A model generated the notes under the pieces. That model saw only the letters and a list, made by a program, of their open reading frames with translations. It was not told where the DNA came from and made no database searches. Positions 1 to 8,620 of a stretch of DNA of 64,000 nt are shown in pieces. Numbering within the stretch: position 1 is the stretch's first letter; every line of letters begins with the position of its first letter. Source of the DNA: Ensifer adhaerens (GTDB lineage: Bacteria > Pseudomonadota > Alphaproteobacteria > Rhizobiales > Rhizobiaceae); NCBI RefSeq assembly GCF_020035535.1, contig NZ_CP083349.1, positions 2,728,001 through 2,792,000 of the forward strand, in the 5' to 3' direction. The position numbers and the translations under genes are program-made.

Positions 1-1238
1 CCTTCACCATGCATGCCCGCAACCCGGCGCGCAACGTCGCGATCGGTGGCAACAATCTCGTCTTCGCCCAGATCGCCAGCGCCCCCTTCGTCGCCGATCG
101 TGACGGCGGCCGCCGGACGGGCAACCACGAAGACTTCCGCAAGCTGGTGAAGCTCGCCCAATCCTACGACATCGTGCACACGACCGGGGGCTATCCGGTC
201 GAGCCGGTCGACCTGCATGCTTCGGTGCGTCACCTCGATTGCCTCTCGGACATGGTGAAGCTCACCGACAAGGTGTTCCACGCCTATTCCCTGGGCAAGC
301 AGCGCAACACCGACGGCATCGAGATCGCCCGGATCGGCCGCGGCATTTCGATGGAACAGATGGAGCGCGAGCCTTCGCTCTTCACCATTATCAACACCTC
401 CTCGCCGCTCCGCCTCGACGGGCCGATGCTCCAGGGCATCATCGAGATGTCCTCGCGCAACCAGGTCGTGGTGGTCACGCCCTTCACCCTCGCCGGGGCC
501 ATGGCCCCGGTGACGATTGCCGGCGCTCTGGTCCAGCAGAATGCCGAGGCGCTCTGCGGCATCGCCTTCACCCAGATGATCAGGCGCGGCGCGCCGGTGA
601 TGTATGGCGGCTTTACCTCCAACGTCGACATGAAGACCGGTGCCCCAGCCTTCGGTACGCCTGAATACATGAAGGCGGTGGTTGCCGGCGGCCAGCTCGC
701 CCGCAAATATGGCATCCCCTACCGGACTTCGAACACCAATGCCGCCAATACGCTCGACGCCCAGGCCGCCTACGAGTCAGCCATGTCGCTCTGGGCGCTG
801 ACCCAGGGTGGCGGCAACTTCGTGATGCATGCAGCCGGATGGACCGAGGGTGGCCTGACGGCCTCATTCGAGAAGTTCATCCTCGATGTCGACATGCTGC
901 AGATGGTGGCAGAATATCTGACGCCGCTCGATGTCAGCGAGGACGCACTGGGCCTCGATGCGGTGCGCGACGTCGGCCCCGGCGGCCATTATTTTGGCAC
1001 GTTGCACACGCTGCAGCGCTACGAGACCGCCTTCTATTCGCCGATCCTTTCCGACTGGCGCAACTTCGAGACCTGGACCGAAGCCGGACGGCCGACGACC
1101 TACGACCATGCCAACCGGGTCTTCAAGCAGAAACTGAACGAATACGAGCGTCCGCACCTCGATCCCGCAATCGAAGAAGAGCTAGATGCCTTTGTGGCCA
1201 AACGCAAAGAGGAAGGTGGCGTCCCGACGGACTTCTGA
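1..1238 (+). CDS. MttB-family (trimethylamine/betaine-type) methyltransferase, 5'-truncated by the window edge
   Basis: This is the C-terminal 410 or so residues of an MttB-superfamily corrinoid methyltransferase; the reading frame is open to the first base, so the start lies outside the window. Family members are about 500 residues, so roughly 100 are missing. The visible part has the TIM-barrel character of the family, including the stretch GGFTSNVDMKTGAP and the Gly-rich TQGGGNFVMHAAGW segment. No in-frame TAG is present, so this is a non-pyrrolysine member; characterised relatives of that type demethylate glycine betaine or similar quaternary amines and pass the methyl group to a corrinoid protein. 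Partner corrinoid and reductive-activation genes are not visible here. The family is clear, the substrate unknown. Confidence 0.85.
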   Translation, partial: FTMHARNPARNVAIGGNNLVFAQIASAPFVADRDGGRRTGNHEDFRKLVKLAQSYDIVHTTGGYPVEPVDLHASVRHLDCLSDMVKLTDKVFHAYSLGKQRNTDGIEIARIGRGISMEQMEREPSLFTIINTSSPLRLDGPMLQGIIEMSSRNQVVVVTPFTLAGAMAPVTIAGALVQQNAEALCGIAFTQMIRRGAPVMYGGFTSNVDMKTGAPAFGTPEYMKAVVAGGQLARKYGIPYRTSNTNAANTLDAQAAYESAMSLWALTQGGGNFVMHAAGWTEGGLTASFEKFILDVDMLQMVAEYLTPLDVSEDALGLDAVRDVGPGGHYFGTLHTLQRYETAFYSPILSDWRNFETWTEAGRPTTYDHANRVFKQKLNEYERPHLDPAIEEELDAFVAKRKEEGGVPTDF

Positions 1239-1274
1239 CGGGACGCGCGGCGAAGCGGAACTGAAGCCGTTGGC

Positions 1275-1724
1275 TTAGGGGAACACCGCGGCCCGCGCCG
1301 TTGCGATCAATTGCTCCGTGGAGGCGGCAACGCAGTTGCGGTCGATCTCGGCGACGGTCCGCTCCCGAACATGCGCGGAGAGCTGCTTCCTGAGATCTCC
1401 GAGGGTCCTCGGCGCAGCGCAGATCACCAGGCTGTCGAACGCCTGGTCGGCCGCGTAGCCTTCCAGCTTTTCGGCCACGTCGGCGACGAAGCGCTGCTGT
1501 TCCTCGCGAACAGGATTGCTCTTGTATTCCATGGCCGAGCGGCCGTGCCCGACGGACGAATGTGACCGACCCGGCTTGTCGGCCATGATGTCCTGAACAC
1601 GCTTCGGTTCGGTGTGAAAGGTCTCCTCCTCCGGCCGCTGGCGGTCCTCCTTCAACAGGTTCACGCCCTTGACGATGCGCGCGGTGTTACCATCCGCGGC
1701 CAGTATCCAAGTCCGGTTTTGCAC
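1275..1724 (-). CDS. Host-attachment family protein
   Basis: The product is 149 residues and starts at a GTG codon preceded by a GGGAGA ribosome-binding site. It opens with WILAADGNTARIV, the typical N-terminal strand of the Host_attach (eRF1-like/baeRF) family, and carries the later SLVICAAPRTLGDLRKQL segment shared by that family. The family name comes from Agrobacterium genes linked to plant attachment; the fold resembles archaeal and eukaryotic release-factor domains and the biochemical role is unknown. It converges on the MttB-type gene with a 36-bp gap and is monocistronic. A highly charged middle (residues 25-75) is probably disordered. Family assignment is good; no function should be inferred beyond it. 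Confidence 0.8.
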   Translation of the reverse strand: MQNRTWILAADGNTARIVKGVNLLKEDRQRPEEETFHTEPKRVQDIMADKPGRSHSSVGHGRSAMEYKSNPVREEQQRFVADVAEKLEGYAADQAFDSLVICAAPRTLGDLRKQLSAHVRERTVAEIDRNCVAASTEQLIATARAAVFP

Positions 1725-1852
1725 GATTGTCTCCCAGTGAAAGGTGTGGATCGCGAGGGGTCATAGAGACCCTGTAAAGGAAACGAACGAACCGCGATCC
1801 GGTTCCATAGAAAGCAGGCTGTGACGATGATTGTTTGGCCGTGACGCCCCGA

Positions 1853-2527
1853 TCACATCCGAGCGATATAGGCCTCGAAGCTACGCTCCGGAGTCACCTC
1901 GTAGCGTTCGCGCTCGACGTGAAGCGCGCTGATCCTGTCAACCCGGAAATCCCGGAAGTCCGACCTCAGCTCGCACCAGCCCGTCAGCAACCAGAAGTGT
2001 CCGAAGACACTGAGGCCAAGCGGCCAGATGGTACGCTCGGAATGCTCGCTCTTGAGGCTGTCATACTCCAGGCGAAGCTTACGGCGCCCGGCGATTGCCA
2101 GCCGTATCTCGCCGAGCAGAACAGGCGGTTCCGGCTGAAGCGCTGAACGAAAGGCGCGAAGCGGCGCTGCCGTCAGCCGTTGCCGATGTTCGGACGGCAA
2201 GCCATGGGCAATCTTCTCCATCGCCTCGCGCGCAGCCTGGGCAAGACGCCCGTCGCCCAGCATCTGGACGGCGCGGGCACCGAAGGCCAGAGCCTCGAGC
2301 TGCTCGAATGTGAAGGCGAGCGGCGGTGCGTCGAACGCCTCGCGCAGCAGATAGCCGACCCCGCGTTCGCCATCGATCGGCGCACCCGACGCGATCAGGT
2401 GCTCCATGTCCCGATAGATGGTGCGCTGGGCGACCTCCATCTTCTCGGCGATCTCGCGCGCCGTCATCACCCGGCCGCTCGCGCGCATGAGCTGGATGAT
2501 ACGGAACAGCCGGTCGGCGGGCCTCAT
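1853..2527 (-). CDS. YafY-type transcriptional regulator (HTH + WYL domain)
   Basis: This is a 224-residue regulator with an N-terminal winged helix (residues 1-60; TAREIAEKMEVAQRTIYRDMEHL is the helix-turn-helix) followed by a ligand-sensing WYL-like domain, seen in the segment around LRLEYDSLKSEHSERTIWPLGL. The start at 2527 (MRPADRLF) is chosen over an ATG 27 bases upstream because a GGAG site sits about nine bases before it. It is transcribed divergently from a small antibiotic-biosynthesis-monooxygenase gene with an 82-bp gap, so it probably controls that gene and itself. The inducer is unknown. WYL regulators commonly sense small molecules or nucleic-acid ligands. Confidence 0.88.
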   Translation of the reverse strand: MRPADRLFRIIQLMRASGRVMTAREIAEKMEVAQRTIYRDMEHLIASGAPIDGERGVGYLLREAFDAPPLAFTFEQLEALAFGARAVQMLGDGRLAQAAREAMEKIAHGLPSEHRQRLTAAPLRAFRSALQPEPPVLLGEIRLAIAGRRKLRLEYDSLKSEHSERTIWPLGLSVFGHFWLLTGWCELRSDFRDFRVDRISALHVERERYEVTPERSFEAYIARM

Positions 2528-2609
2528 TGCAGGAACTCCAAAGATAATGGCCATAAGGCTGTCAGTTGCTCTGTGGTTAAGTCAAGCGGCATTCAACATG
2601 GAGCGTGAC

Positions 2610-2909
2610 ATGACCACCAACAGCATCCTCGAACTTGCCGTCTGCATCGTCGCGGACAAGCCGGCAGCGGCCGAAGCGCGCAACCGGGCCATGCAGGCCG
2701 TTTCCCGCTATCCCGGCTTCGTTTCGTGGCGCGCGGTCGGCTCCTGCGAAACACAGGGAATGGTTGCGGATCTCGTCGAGTGGGAAACGCTCGACGCCGC
2801 CAAATCGGCCGGCGAACGCGTCCGCGTCGATCCGGAGTTCGCCCCTTACATGGCGGCGATCAGCACGGTAATGCTGATGCAGCATTTCACCGTCGACCAA
2901 CAGATCTGA
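2610..2909 (+). CDS. Antibiotic-biosynthesis-monooxygenase (ABM) domain protein
   Basis: A 99-residue single-domain protein of the dimeric alpha-beta barrel type. The pattern ILELAVCIVADKPAAAEAR...YPGFVSWRAV...DLVEWETLDAAKSAGERV matches ABM-domain proteins, in which the conserved Trp-containing strand and the acidic segment build the barrel. The start at 2610 is supported by a GGAG six bases upstream; an earlier in-frame ATG at 2598 overlaps that site. Such proteins range from quinone or heme oxygenases to stress-associated proteins of unknown chemistry, so no reaction is assigned. The divergent YafY-type gene is its likely regulator, an arrangement common in rhizobia. Confidence 0.82.
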   Translation: MTTNSILELAVCIVADKPAAAEARNRAMQAVSRYPGFVSWRAVGSCETQGMVADLVEWETLDAAKSAGERVRVDPEFAPYMAAISTVMLMQHFTVDQQI

Positions 2910-3026
2910 GCAGACGGCGCGCGCACGGTTTTCGAGCCGCGTGCGGCGCTCACCGATAGAACTAATCGCGCTCACGCCTCGGGTCGGATCGATCCGCGAC
3001 CACCGTGATCCCGGAGTACCCACGAG

Positions 3027-4127
3027 ATGGCCGAGCCACTGAAGAACCTGCTGCATCCCGGCGTCGTCACCGCCATCGCCGATGAGCTCGGCCGCAATGC
3101 CGGCGGTTTCGACCGCAAGACGTTCCTGGCACTGGCGGGCGATGGCCTCGAGGCGCTGGAACTGATGCAGCGTTCGCTGCAAATCCGCGACGCGCTGGTC
3201 GAGACCCTGCCGCAGCCTTTTACGGAAGCTGCCGCCGCCCTCGCGGCCAGCCTTCCCCGGGAAGGCGCCGGTATCAGCGGCTGGGCGCTGCTGCCGGTCA
3301 GCCAGTACGTCGCCCTGCGCGGCCTTGAGGATTTCGACATTTCGCTATCGCTGCTGCGTGCGCTGACACCGCATTTCACCGGCGAGTTCGGCATTCGTGT
3401 CTTCATCGACCGCGACCAGGAGCGCGCCCTTGCCACGATCCGACGCTGGACTGGTGACGCCAACCATCACGTCCGGCGGCTGGCGAGCGAAGGCACTCGC
3501 CCGCGCCTCCCCTGGGCGATGCGGCTGCCGAAACTCGTCCGCGACCCGCAGCCGATCCTGCCGATCCTGACGGCCCTCCTCGACGACCCCGAGGACTACG
3601 TGCGCCGTTCGGTTGCCAACAGCCTCAACGACATCGCCAAGGATCATCCCGACCTGGTGGCGGCCTTCGTCGCCGAACATATTGACGATGCCTCGCCGGC
3701 ACGCCGCCAGCTGCTGCGCCACGCCTCGCGCACACTTCTGAAACAGGGACATGCGGCAGCGCTCTCGAATTTCGGCTTTACCGCCCCCTCGGGGATCGAT
3801 GCGCACCTTTCTCTGGACCGTTCCGAAATCGTGCTCGGCGAAAGCCTCGGCCTGCGCCTTACGATCAGCCATCGGGCCAAAACCAGCCAGAAGATGATGA
3901 TCGATTACGCCGTCCACCACCGCAAAGCCAATGGCACGACCGCTCCCAAGGTCTTCAAGTGGACGTCGGCAACGCTGGAGCCGGGCGCCTCGATCAGCAT
4001 TGAAAAGCGCCACGCCATCCGCCCGATCACAACCCGTCGCTATTATCCCGGCGCCCATCGCGTGGTAATCCTCGTCAACGGGAAGGAGGCGGCAGGCGTC
4101 GATTTCGAGTTGTCGGTGGCCGACTAG
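3027..4127 (+). CDS. AlkC-type DNA glycosylase (HEAT-like repeats + C-terminal Ig-like domain)
   Basis: A 366-residue DNA alkylation repair enzyme. Residues 1-245 form the HEAT-like repeat domain with the AlkC/AlkD signatures RRLASEGTRPRLPWA (150-164) and YVRRSVANSLNDIAKDHPD (191-209). Residues 258-366 look like the beta-rich Ig-like domain found in one subgroup of AlkC and absent from AlkD. AlkC enzymes excise 3-methyladenine and 3-methylcytosine from DNA without flipping the base. The start follows an ordinary upstream region with CCGGAG at 3011-3016. It stands alone between the ABM gene and an RNA helicase; no Ada or LexA operator was recognised. The Ig-like domain assignment is by position and beta-rich pattern only. 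Confidence 0.85.
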   Translation: MAEPLKNLLHPGVVTAIADELGRNAGGFDRKTFLALAGDGLEALELMQRSLQIRDALVETLPQPFTEAAAALAASLPREGAGISGWALLPVSQYVALRGLEDFDISLSLLRALTPHFTGEFGIRVFIDRDQERALATIRRWTGDANHHVRRLASEGTRPRLPWAMRLPKLVRDPQPILPILTALLDDPEDYVRRSVANSLNDIAKDHPDLVAAFVAEHIDDASPARRQLLRHASRTLLKQGHAAALSNFGFTAPSGIDAHLSLDRSEIVLGESLGLRLTISHRAKTSQKMMIDYAVHHRKANGTTAPKVFKWTSATLEPGASISIEKRHAIRPITTRRYYPGAHRVVILVNGKEAAGVDFELSVAD

Positions 4128-4419
4128 CCTCCCCTCATTTCGCACCTGCGAAAAGATGGACCTTGACTTTTGGGACCAAAACGACGACATGGTGCCCAGC
4201 GTCACCTTCCGGCCGCCGCGTGAGCGCGCCCTCGGCAACACAGAAAGCCGTGAAGAAGGAAAAGCGCACCCATACGCCCTATGCGGCGACAGCACAGGCG
4301 CTTGACGACTTTTTTCTTAACCCACAAGTTCCCAATTCACGCGGGGTTCTTGACGCCGAACGACACCGGAACAGCAGACTGCGGTTCCGGCGAATGCGTT
4401 TGGCGCCCCCAAAAGGTAT

Positions 4420-5982
4420 ATGCATTTGTCCACCTTTAAAGATCTTGGTCTTTCTGAACACATTCTGGAGACCCTGTCTGCCAACGGCTTCGAAAAGCCG
4501 ACGCCGATCCAGGCGCAGGCCATTCCGCTGGTGTTGAAGGGCAACGACCTGATCGGTCTCGCGCAGACCGGCACCGGCAAGACCGCCGCCTTCGGCCTGC
4601 CGATGATCGAAAAACTCGTTGCTGAGGGCCGACGTCCGGACCCGCGCAACATTCGTGCCCTGGTGCTCGCGCCGACCCGCGAACTGGTCAACCAGATCGC
4701 AGCCAACCTCAAGCTGTTCGTCAAGAAGTCCCCGCTGAAGATCGGCGTTGTCGTCGGCGGCGTCTCGATCAACAAGCAGACCGAACAGCTCGCCCGCGGC
4801 GTCGACATCCTGGTCGCAACCCCGGGCCGCCTGCTCGATCTCGTCAACCGCAAGGCCGTGACGCTGACGCAAGGGCGCTACCTCGTGCTCGACGAAGCCG
4901 ACCAGATGCTCGACCTCGGCTTCATCCATGACCTGCGCAAGATTTCCAAGCTGGTGCCGAAGAACCGCCAGACGCTGCTCTTCTCGGCAACCATGCCGAA
5001 GCAGATCGCCGAACTTGCCGGCGAGTACCTCACCAACCCGGTCAAGGTCGAAGTCACGCCTCCGGGCAAGGCGGCCGACAAGGTCGAACAGTATGTTCAC
5101 TTCGTTCCCGGCAAGGACCTGAAGACGACCATCCTCAAGAAGACCCTCACCGAGAACCCGGACGGCCTGTCGCTGATCTTCAGCCGCACCAAGCATGGCG
5201 CCGAAAAGCTGATGAAGCACCTCGACCACGTCGGCTTCAAGGCTGCCTCGATCCACGGCAACAAGAGCCAGGGCCAGCGCGAGCGCGCGCTCAAGGCCTT
5301 CCGTGACGGCGAAATCCGCGTGCTGGTCGCAACCGACGTCGCCGCCCGCGGCATCGACATCCCCGGCGTCACCCACGTCTACAACTACGACCTGCCGGAA
5401 GTGCCCGACGCCTATGTTCACCGCATTGGCCGTACCGCGCGCGCCGGCCGCGACGGCATCGCGATCGCCTTCTGCGCGCCGGACGAAATCCGCCTGCTGC
5501 GCGACATCGAGAAGCTGATGGGCATCAACATCGCTGTTGCCAGCGGCGAGGCACCGGCCGACCAGGCGCGTCCGTCCAAGGGCCGCAGCGGCCGCGGCAA
5601 CAACGGCGCCGGCCATCGCAAGGGCAATGGCGGCGGCCAGCACCAGAACGGCGGCCGTCCTCCGCGCCGTGAGCGCCCCGCCGGCGAACCGGTTGCCGCC
5701 ACCAGCGGCTTCACCGGCGACGACCTGCTGCGCGACGAACGCCGCCCGCAGAAGCAGGAGCGCCGCGACCACCGTGCCGCAGGCCATCCGCACCAGGACG
5801 GGCGCGGCGAAGGCAACCGCAACCACGAAGGCAAGAAGCACCATGGTCGCCCCGGCCAGAAGCAGGGCGAACGGCGTGACCGCAACCAGGGTGCCCGCAA
5901 CGAGAACCGTGGCGGCGAGCGCCGCGACGGCGGCCAGGGCATGCGCCGCGGTGCTGGCGGCAATCGCGGCCACCAGGGCTAA
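4420..5982 (+). CDS. rhlE: DEAD-box RNA helicase, RhlE-like
   Basis: A 520-residue ATP-dependent RNA helicase. The core has a Q motif (FEKPTPIQ, 24-31), Walker A AQTGTGKT (48-55), PTRELV (85-90), TPGR (134-137), DEAD (158-161), SAT (189-191) and HRIGRTAR (334-341). From about residue 375 to the end the protein is a low-complexity Gly/Arg/Asn/Gln/His-rich basic tail of the kind that binds RNA nonspecifically in RhlE-type helicases. It probably acts in ribosome assembly or RNA decay, often at low temperature. AAAAGG lies close to the ATG. The 290-bp region upstream holds no gene and could be a long leader. A strong intrinsic terminator follows. Confidence 0.93.
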   Translation: MHLSTFKDLGLSEHILETLSANGFEKPTPIQAQAIPLVLKGNDLIGLAQTGTGKTAAFGLPMIEKLVAEGRRPDPRNIRALVLAPTRELVNQIAANLKLFVKKSPLKIGVVVGGVSINKQTEQLARGVDILVATPGRLLDLVNRKAVTLTQGRYLVLDEADQMLDLGFIHDLRKISKLVPKNRQTLLFSATMPKQIAELAGEYLTNPVKVEVTPPGKAADKVEQYVHFVPGKDLKTTILKKTLTENPDGLSLIFSRTKHGAEKLMKHLDHVGFKAASIHGNKSQGQRERALKAFRDGEIRVLVATDVAARGIDIPGVTHVYNYDLPEVPDAYVHRIGRTARAGRDGIAIAFCAPDEIRLLRDIEKLMGINIAVASGEAPADQARPSKGRSGRGNNGAGHRKGNGGGQHQNGGRPPRRERPAGEPVAATSGFTGDDLLRDERRPQKQERRDHRAAGHPHQDGRGEGNRNHEGKKHHGRPGQKQGERRDRNQGARNENRGGERRDGGQGMRRGAGGNRGHQG

Positions 5983-6001
5983 GCCTCTTCAAACAAAAAA
6001 G

Positions 6002-6040
6002 AACGGCGGGTCGTTTTTTCGGCCCGCCGTTTTCGTTTTT
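6002..6040 (+). terminator. Rho-independent terminator after the RNA helicase
   Basis: A perfect 9-bp stem, AACGGCGGG pairing with CCCGCCGTT, encloses a 12-base loop and is followed by TTCGTTTTT. It lies 20 bases after the helicase stop. The T-rich loop also gives an A-rich run on the other strand, so it may stop the converging DMT exporter transcript as well. Confidence 0.85.
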
Positions 6041-6093
6041 GGTTTCTCGCATGTCGTGATCGCAAACCGCCGCACGCTTTTGCGCGGCACGGT

Positions 6094-6972
6094 TTACGCC
6101 TGCGGCTTGCGGTTGGTGAGATAGACGCCGGCAACGGCGATCACGGTTCCGATGATCATCGGCAGGGTCAGCGCCTCGCCGAAGAAGATTGCCGCCTGCA
6201 CCGCGGCAAGCGGCGGCACGAGATAGATCAGCGACGCCGCGCGCGACACCTGCCCGCGCCGGATCAAATAAAGCAGCAGCGCGATCGCCCCCATCGAGAG
6301 CCCCAGCACCGACCAGGCAAGAGACAACGCGATCTGGAGGTTCCAGGTCACGTGCAGGTCTTCCAGCATCAACGCCAGCGGAATGGTGACGATCAGCGCG
6401 CCGAGATATTGCAGCGCTGCGATAGTGCGAATGTCGCCACTCTGCAGATGGCGCTTCTGGTAGAGCGTGCCATAGGTGACGGCACCCATGCCGAGCACGT
6501 TGATGATGACCGGCAAGAAGTGCACCGGTGTCGCCCCCGTGTCGATCGCCAGCACCTTCGGCAACACGGCAAGGGCTATGCCGAAGAAGCCGAGCACCAG
6601 CCCGAGCTTCTGCTGCATGCTCAGGCGCTCGTCGATGACGAAGGCTGCGGCGACTGCGGTCATCAGCGGCTGCAGGCCGGCAATGATACCGGAGATCCCG
6701 GCCGGGACCCCCTCGCCGATCGCCCACCAGACAGACCCGAGATAGAGCCCGTGCAGGAACATGCCCGACACCACGGCGTGGCCCGCCATCGACCAGGACT
6801 TTGGCCAGCGGGCGCCGGTGGCGATGCAAAACAGAATGAAGAGCACGATCGCCAGCGTGTAGCGCAGCACCAGAAAGGTGAGCGGATCGGCGTAGGCCGC
6901 GGCATATTTTGCGACGACCCAGCCGGTCGACCAGAGCAGAACGAAGATGGCGGGAGCCAGGCGGGCGAGCAT
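6094..6972 (-). CDS. DMT-superfamily (EamA) transporter
   Basis: A 292-residue inner-membrane protein with about ten hydrophobic segments arranged as two EamA repeats, the usual drug/metabolite-exporter layout. The start at 6972 (MLARLAPAIFVLLW) is preferred over the 50-residue longer frame because the extension is polar and would precede the first membrane helix; AGGT lies just upstream. Family members export amino acids, nucleosides or drugs, and the substrate cannot be read from sequence. It converges with the helicase and is followed upstream by an unlinked GyrI-like gene, so no operon partner suggests its cargo. Confidence 0.87.
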   Translation of the reverse strand: MLARLAPAIFVLLWSTGWVVAKYAAAYADPLTFLVLRYTLAIVLFILFCIATGARWPKSWSMAGHAVVSGMFLHGLYLGSVWWAIGEGVPAGISGIIAGLQPLMTAVAAAFVIDERLSMQQKLGLVLGFFGIALAVLPKVLAIDTGATPVHFLPVIINVLGMGAVTYGTLYQKRHLQSGDIRTIAALQYLGALIVTIPLALMLEDLHVTWNLQIALSLAWSVLGLSMGAIALLLYLIRRGQVSRAASLIYLVPPLAAVQAAIFFGEALTLPMIIGTVIAVAGVYLTNRKPQA

Positions 6973-7155
6973 GATGGACCTATCGGGATGACGGTGGCGG
7001 TACACAAAGCAGCGCAGCGCGCCTTCCGGAATGGCTCCAGCCGCTGTAACACTTTGATCTGCCGCAGATTTCGGCCCAAATCCCTCGGATTTAAGCACAC
7101 ATCCAAGTATCCGCGGCCGCATTGATGGTCAAAGCAATTTTTCTGATGGCAAGCA

Positions 7156-7611
7156 TCAGCCAATCGGCACCATCAGCCTGAGCGAGGAAAGCGACAGCGA
7201 GACGAACCCGGCCTCGTACTCCTCGCGATAGTGCAGCAAGGCGGTGTCGACCGCATGGCCCTCAGCCGCGATCCAGTCGAACATTCTCTGGTAATGCGCG
7301 AAGACGTCGCCGCTATCAGGGTGATGCAGGGCGGTGACGAAACGCATGGCCGGCAAGTCGACATGTCCCGGATGGACCGTCGTCTCGGCCTTGTCCGACA
7401 CATAGCCGACGAGATAGCGGAAGCCATCCGGGCGGTCGTTCCAGGAAAGGCCGACCAGGGCTCCATGGTCCCTGGGGTGGAGGCGCCTGTGATGCTCCTG
7501 CATCTCGGCGATCAGCCGACGCACCGCGCCATCGGCTGCCTCGCCAAAGGTTCCTTCCCAGAAGGCGCCCGCAATACGCTCAGCGGGTCTTTCCACGATT
7601 TCGAACGCCAT
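7156..7611 (-). CDS. GyrI-like small-molecule-binding domain protein
   Basis: A 151-residue protein matching the effector-binding (GyrI/SOUL-like) fold found at the C terminus of AraC regulators and as free-standing proteins. Visible cues are the opening FEIVERPAERIAGAFWEGTF strand-helix pair, the central FRYLVGYVSD strand and FVTALHHPDSGDVFAHYQRMFDWIAAEGH, the typical second repeat. There is no DNA-binding domain. Free-standing members bind hydrophobic small molecules, some hydrolyse them, and E. coli GyrI/SbmC protects gyrase; the role here is unknown. GAGGT precedes the ATG. It is transcribed alone, between the DMT exporter and the LysR gene. Confidence 0.8.
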   Translation of the reverse strand: MAFEIVERPAERIAGAFWEGTFGEAADGAVRRLIAEMQEHHRRLHPRDHGALVGLSWNDRPDGFRYLVGYVSDKAETTVHPGHVDLPAMRFVTALHHPDSGDVFAHYQRMFDWIAAEGHAVDTALLHYREEYEAGFVSLSLSSLRLMVPIG

Positions 7612-7693
7612 GATTACCTCATCAACCGGAGGATCCTGAAGCGATTGCCTGGTTCTCCTGCTCCGCGATCGCAGCAGCAGAACGGAATTGGGC

Positions 7694-8563
7694 TCAAAGC
7701 AGTTCCACGAAGGCGCGCGCCGCGTGGCTGAACTGCCTCTCGCGATGGGTCAGCAGCTCGAAGCTGCGCTCCGCCAGCTCGAAAGGCAACTCGATCAACC
7801 GGCCGCTATCAACGAAGGGTTGGGCAGCGAGCCGGGACACCGCCGTCACGAAGGGTCCACTCCCCACCGCCGTCAGCACCGCTTCATTCGAGGGCAGTTC
7901 GAGCTCGATCTTGAGCCCGTCGAGGTCTGCTCCGTGATCCTCCATCGACTGCAAGAACATCGCGCGCGTACCGGAGCCTTCTTCGCGTAGCACCCAGCGC
8001 GCCGCAAGCAGCATCTCCAGATCGACCGGCGCGCCGACGAGCGGATGGGAGGGCGAGGCATAGACGGCGATGCGATCGACCGCGACGCGGCGGTGGTCGA
8101 GCTTGGCGCCATCGACTCGCCCCTCGACGAAGCCGAGCTGCGCCGTCCCGTCCTCCACCGCCTCGGCAACGACGGCCGTATTGCGCACGGTGAGTTTCAC
8201 GTCCACCTGCGGGTAATCATGGGTGAAGCGGGCGAGACGCGCCGGCAACCAGTAGCTTGCGACCGTCTGGCTGGCGGCAATCGAGAGTTCGCCGCGGCGA
8301 AGCTGCGAGAGATCACGCAGGCACGCAGTGGCGGCGGCTGCCCTGGCGAGCACCGCCTTTGCCTCCGGCAGAAACACCTTGCCGGCATCGGTGAGTGCGA
8401 GGCCGCGGCCAACGCGATCGAACAACCGCACGTCGTGCTGGGTCTCAAGCGCGGCGATGGCAGCACTTGCCGCCGACTGGGTAACGTTCATCGCCTCGGC
8501 GGCTTTGGTCATGTGCAGGCGTTCGGCGACCGCGACGAAGATTCTAAGCTGATCGAGTGTCAT
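7694..8563 (-). CDS. LysR-family regulator, YeiE/CysB-like
   Basis: A 289-residue LysR regulator. Residues 1-60 form the helix-turn-helix (MTKAAEAMNVTQSAASAAI); the remainder is the periplasmic-binding-protein-like effector domain beginning around GELSIAASQTVASYWLP. It is divergent from a YeiH-family transporter with only 57 bp between start codons, the same pairing as E. coli yeiE-yeiH, so that transporter is its likely target. YeiE in enterobacteria responds to sulfite and related sulfur stress. Whether that ligand applies here is inference. No clear T-N11-A site was singled out in the short intergenic region. Confidence 0.9.
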   Translation of the reverse strand: MTLDQLRIFVAVAERLHMTKAAEAMNVTQSAASAAIAALETQHDVRLFDRVGRGLALTDAGKVFLPEAKAVLARAAAATACLRDLSQLRRGELSIAASQTVASYWLPARLARFTHDYPQVDVKLTVRNTAVVAEAVEDGTAQLGFVEGRVDGAKLDHRRVAVDRIAVYASPSHPLVGAPVDLEMLLAARWVLREEGSGTRAMFLQSMEDHGADLDGLKIELELPSNEAVLTAVGSGPFVTAVSRLAAQPFVDSGRLIELPFELAERSFELLTHRERQFSHAARAFVELL

Positions 8564-8620
8564 GGCAGATCAATCTCAAAAATCGATCAGAATGACAAGA
8601 ATAATCCGTTAGACTGATTC

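Noticed and set aside
1..1238. Pyrrolysine-type MttB
   Set aside because: There is no in-frame TAG in the visible part and no pyl genes are present, so the pyrrolysine form is not supported.
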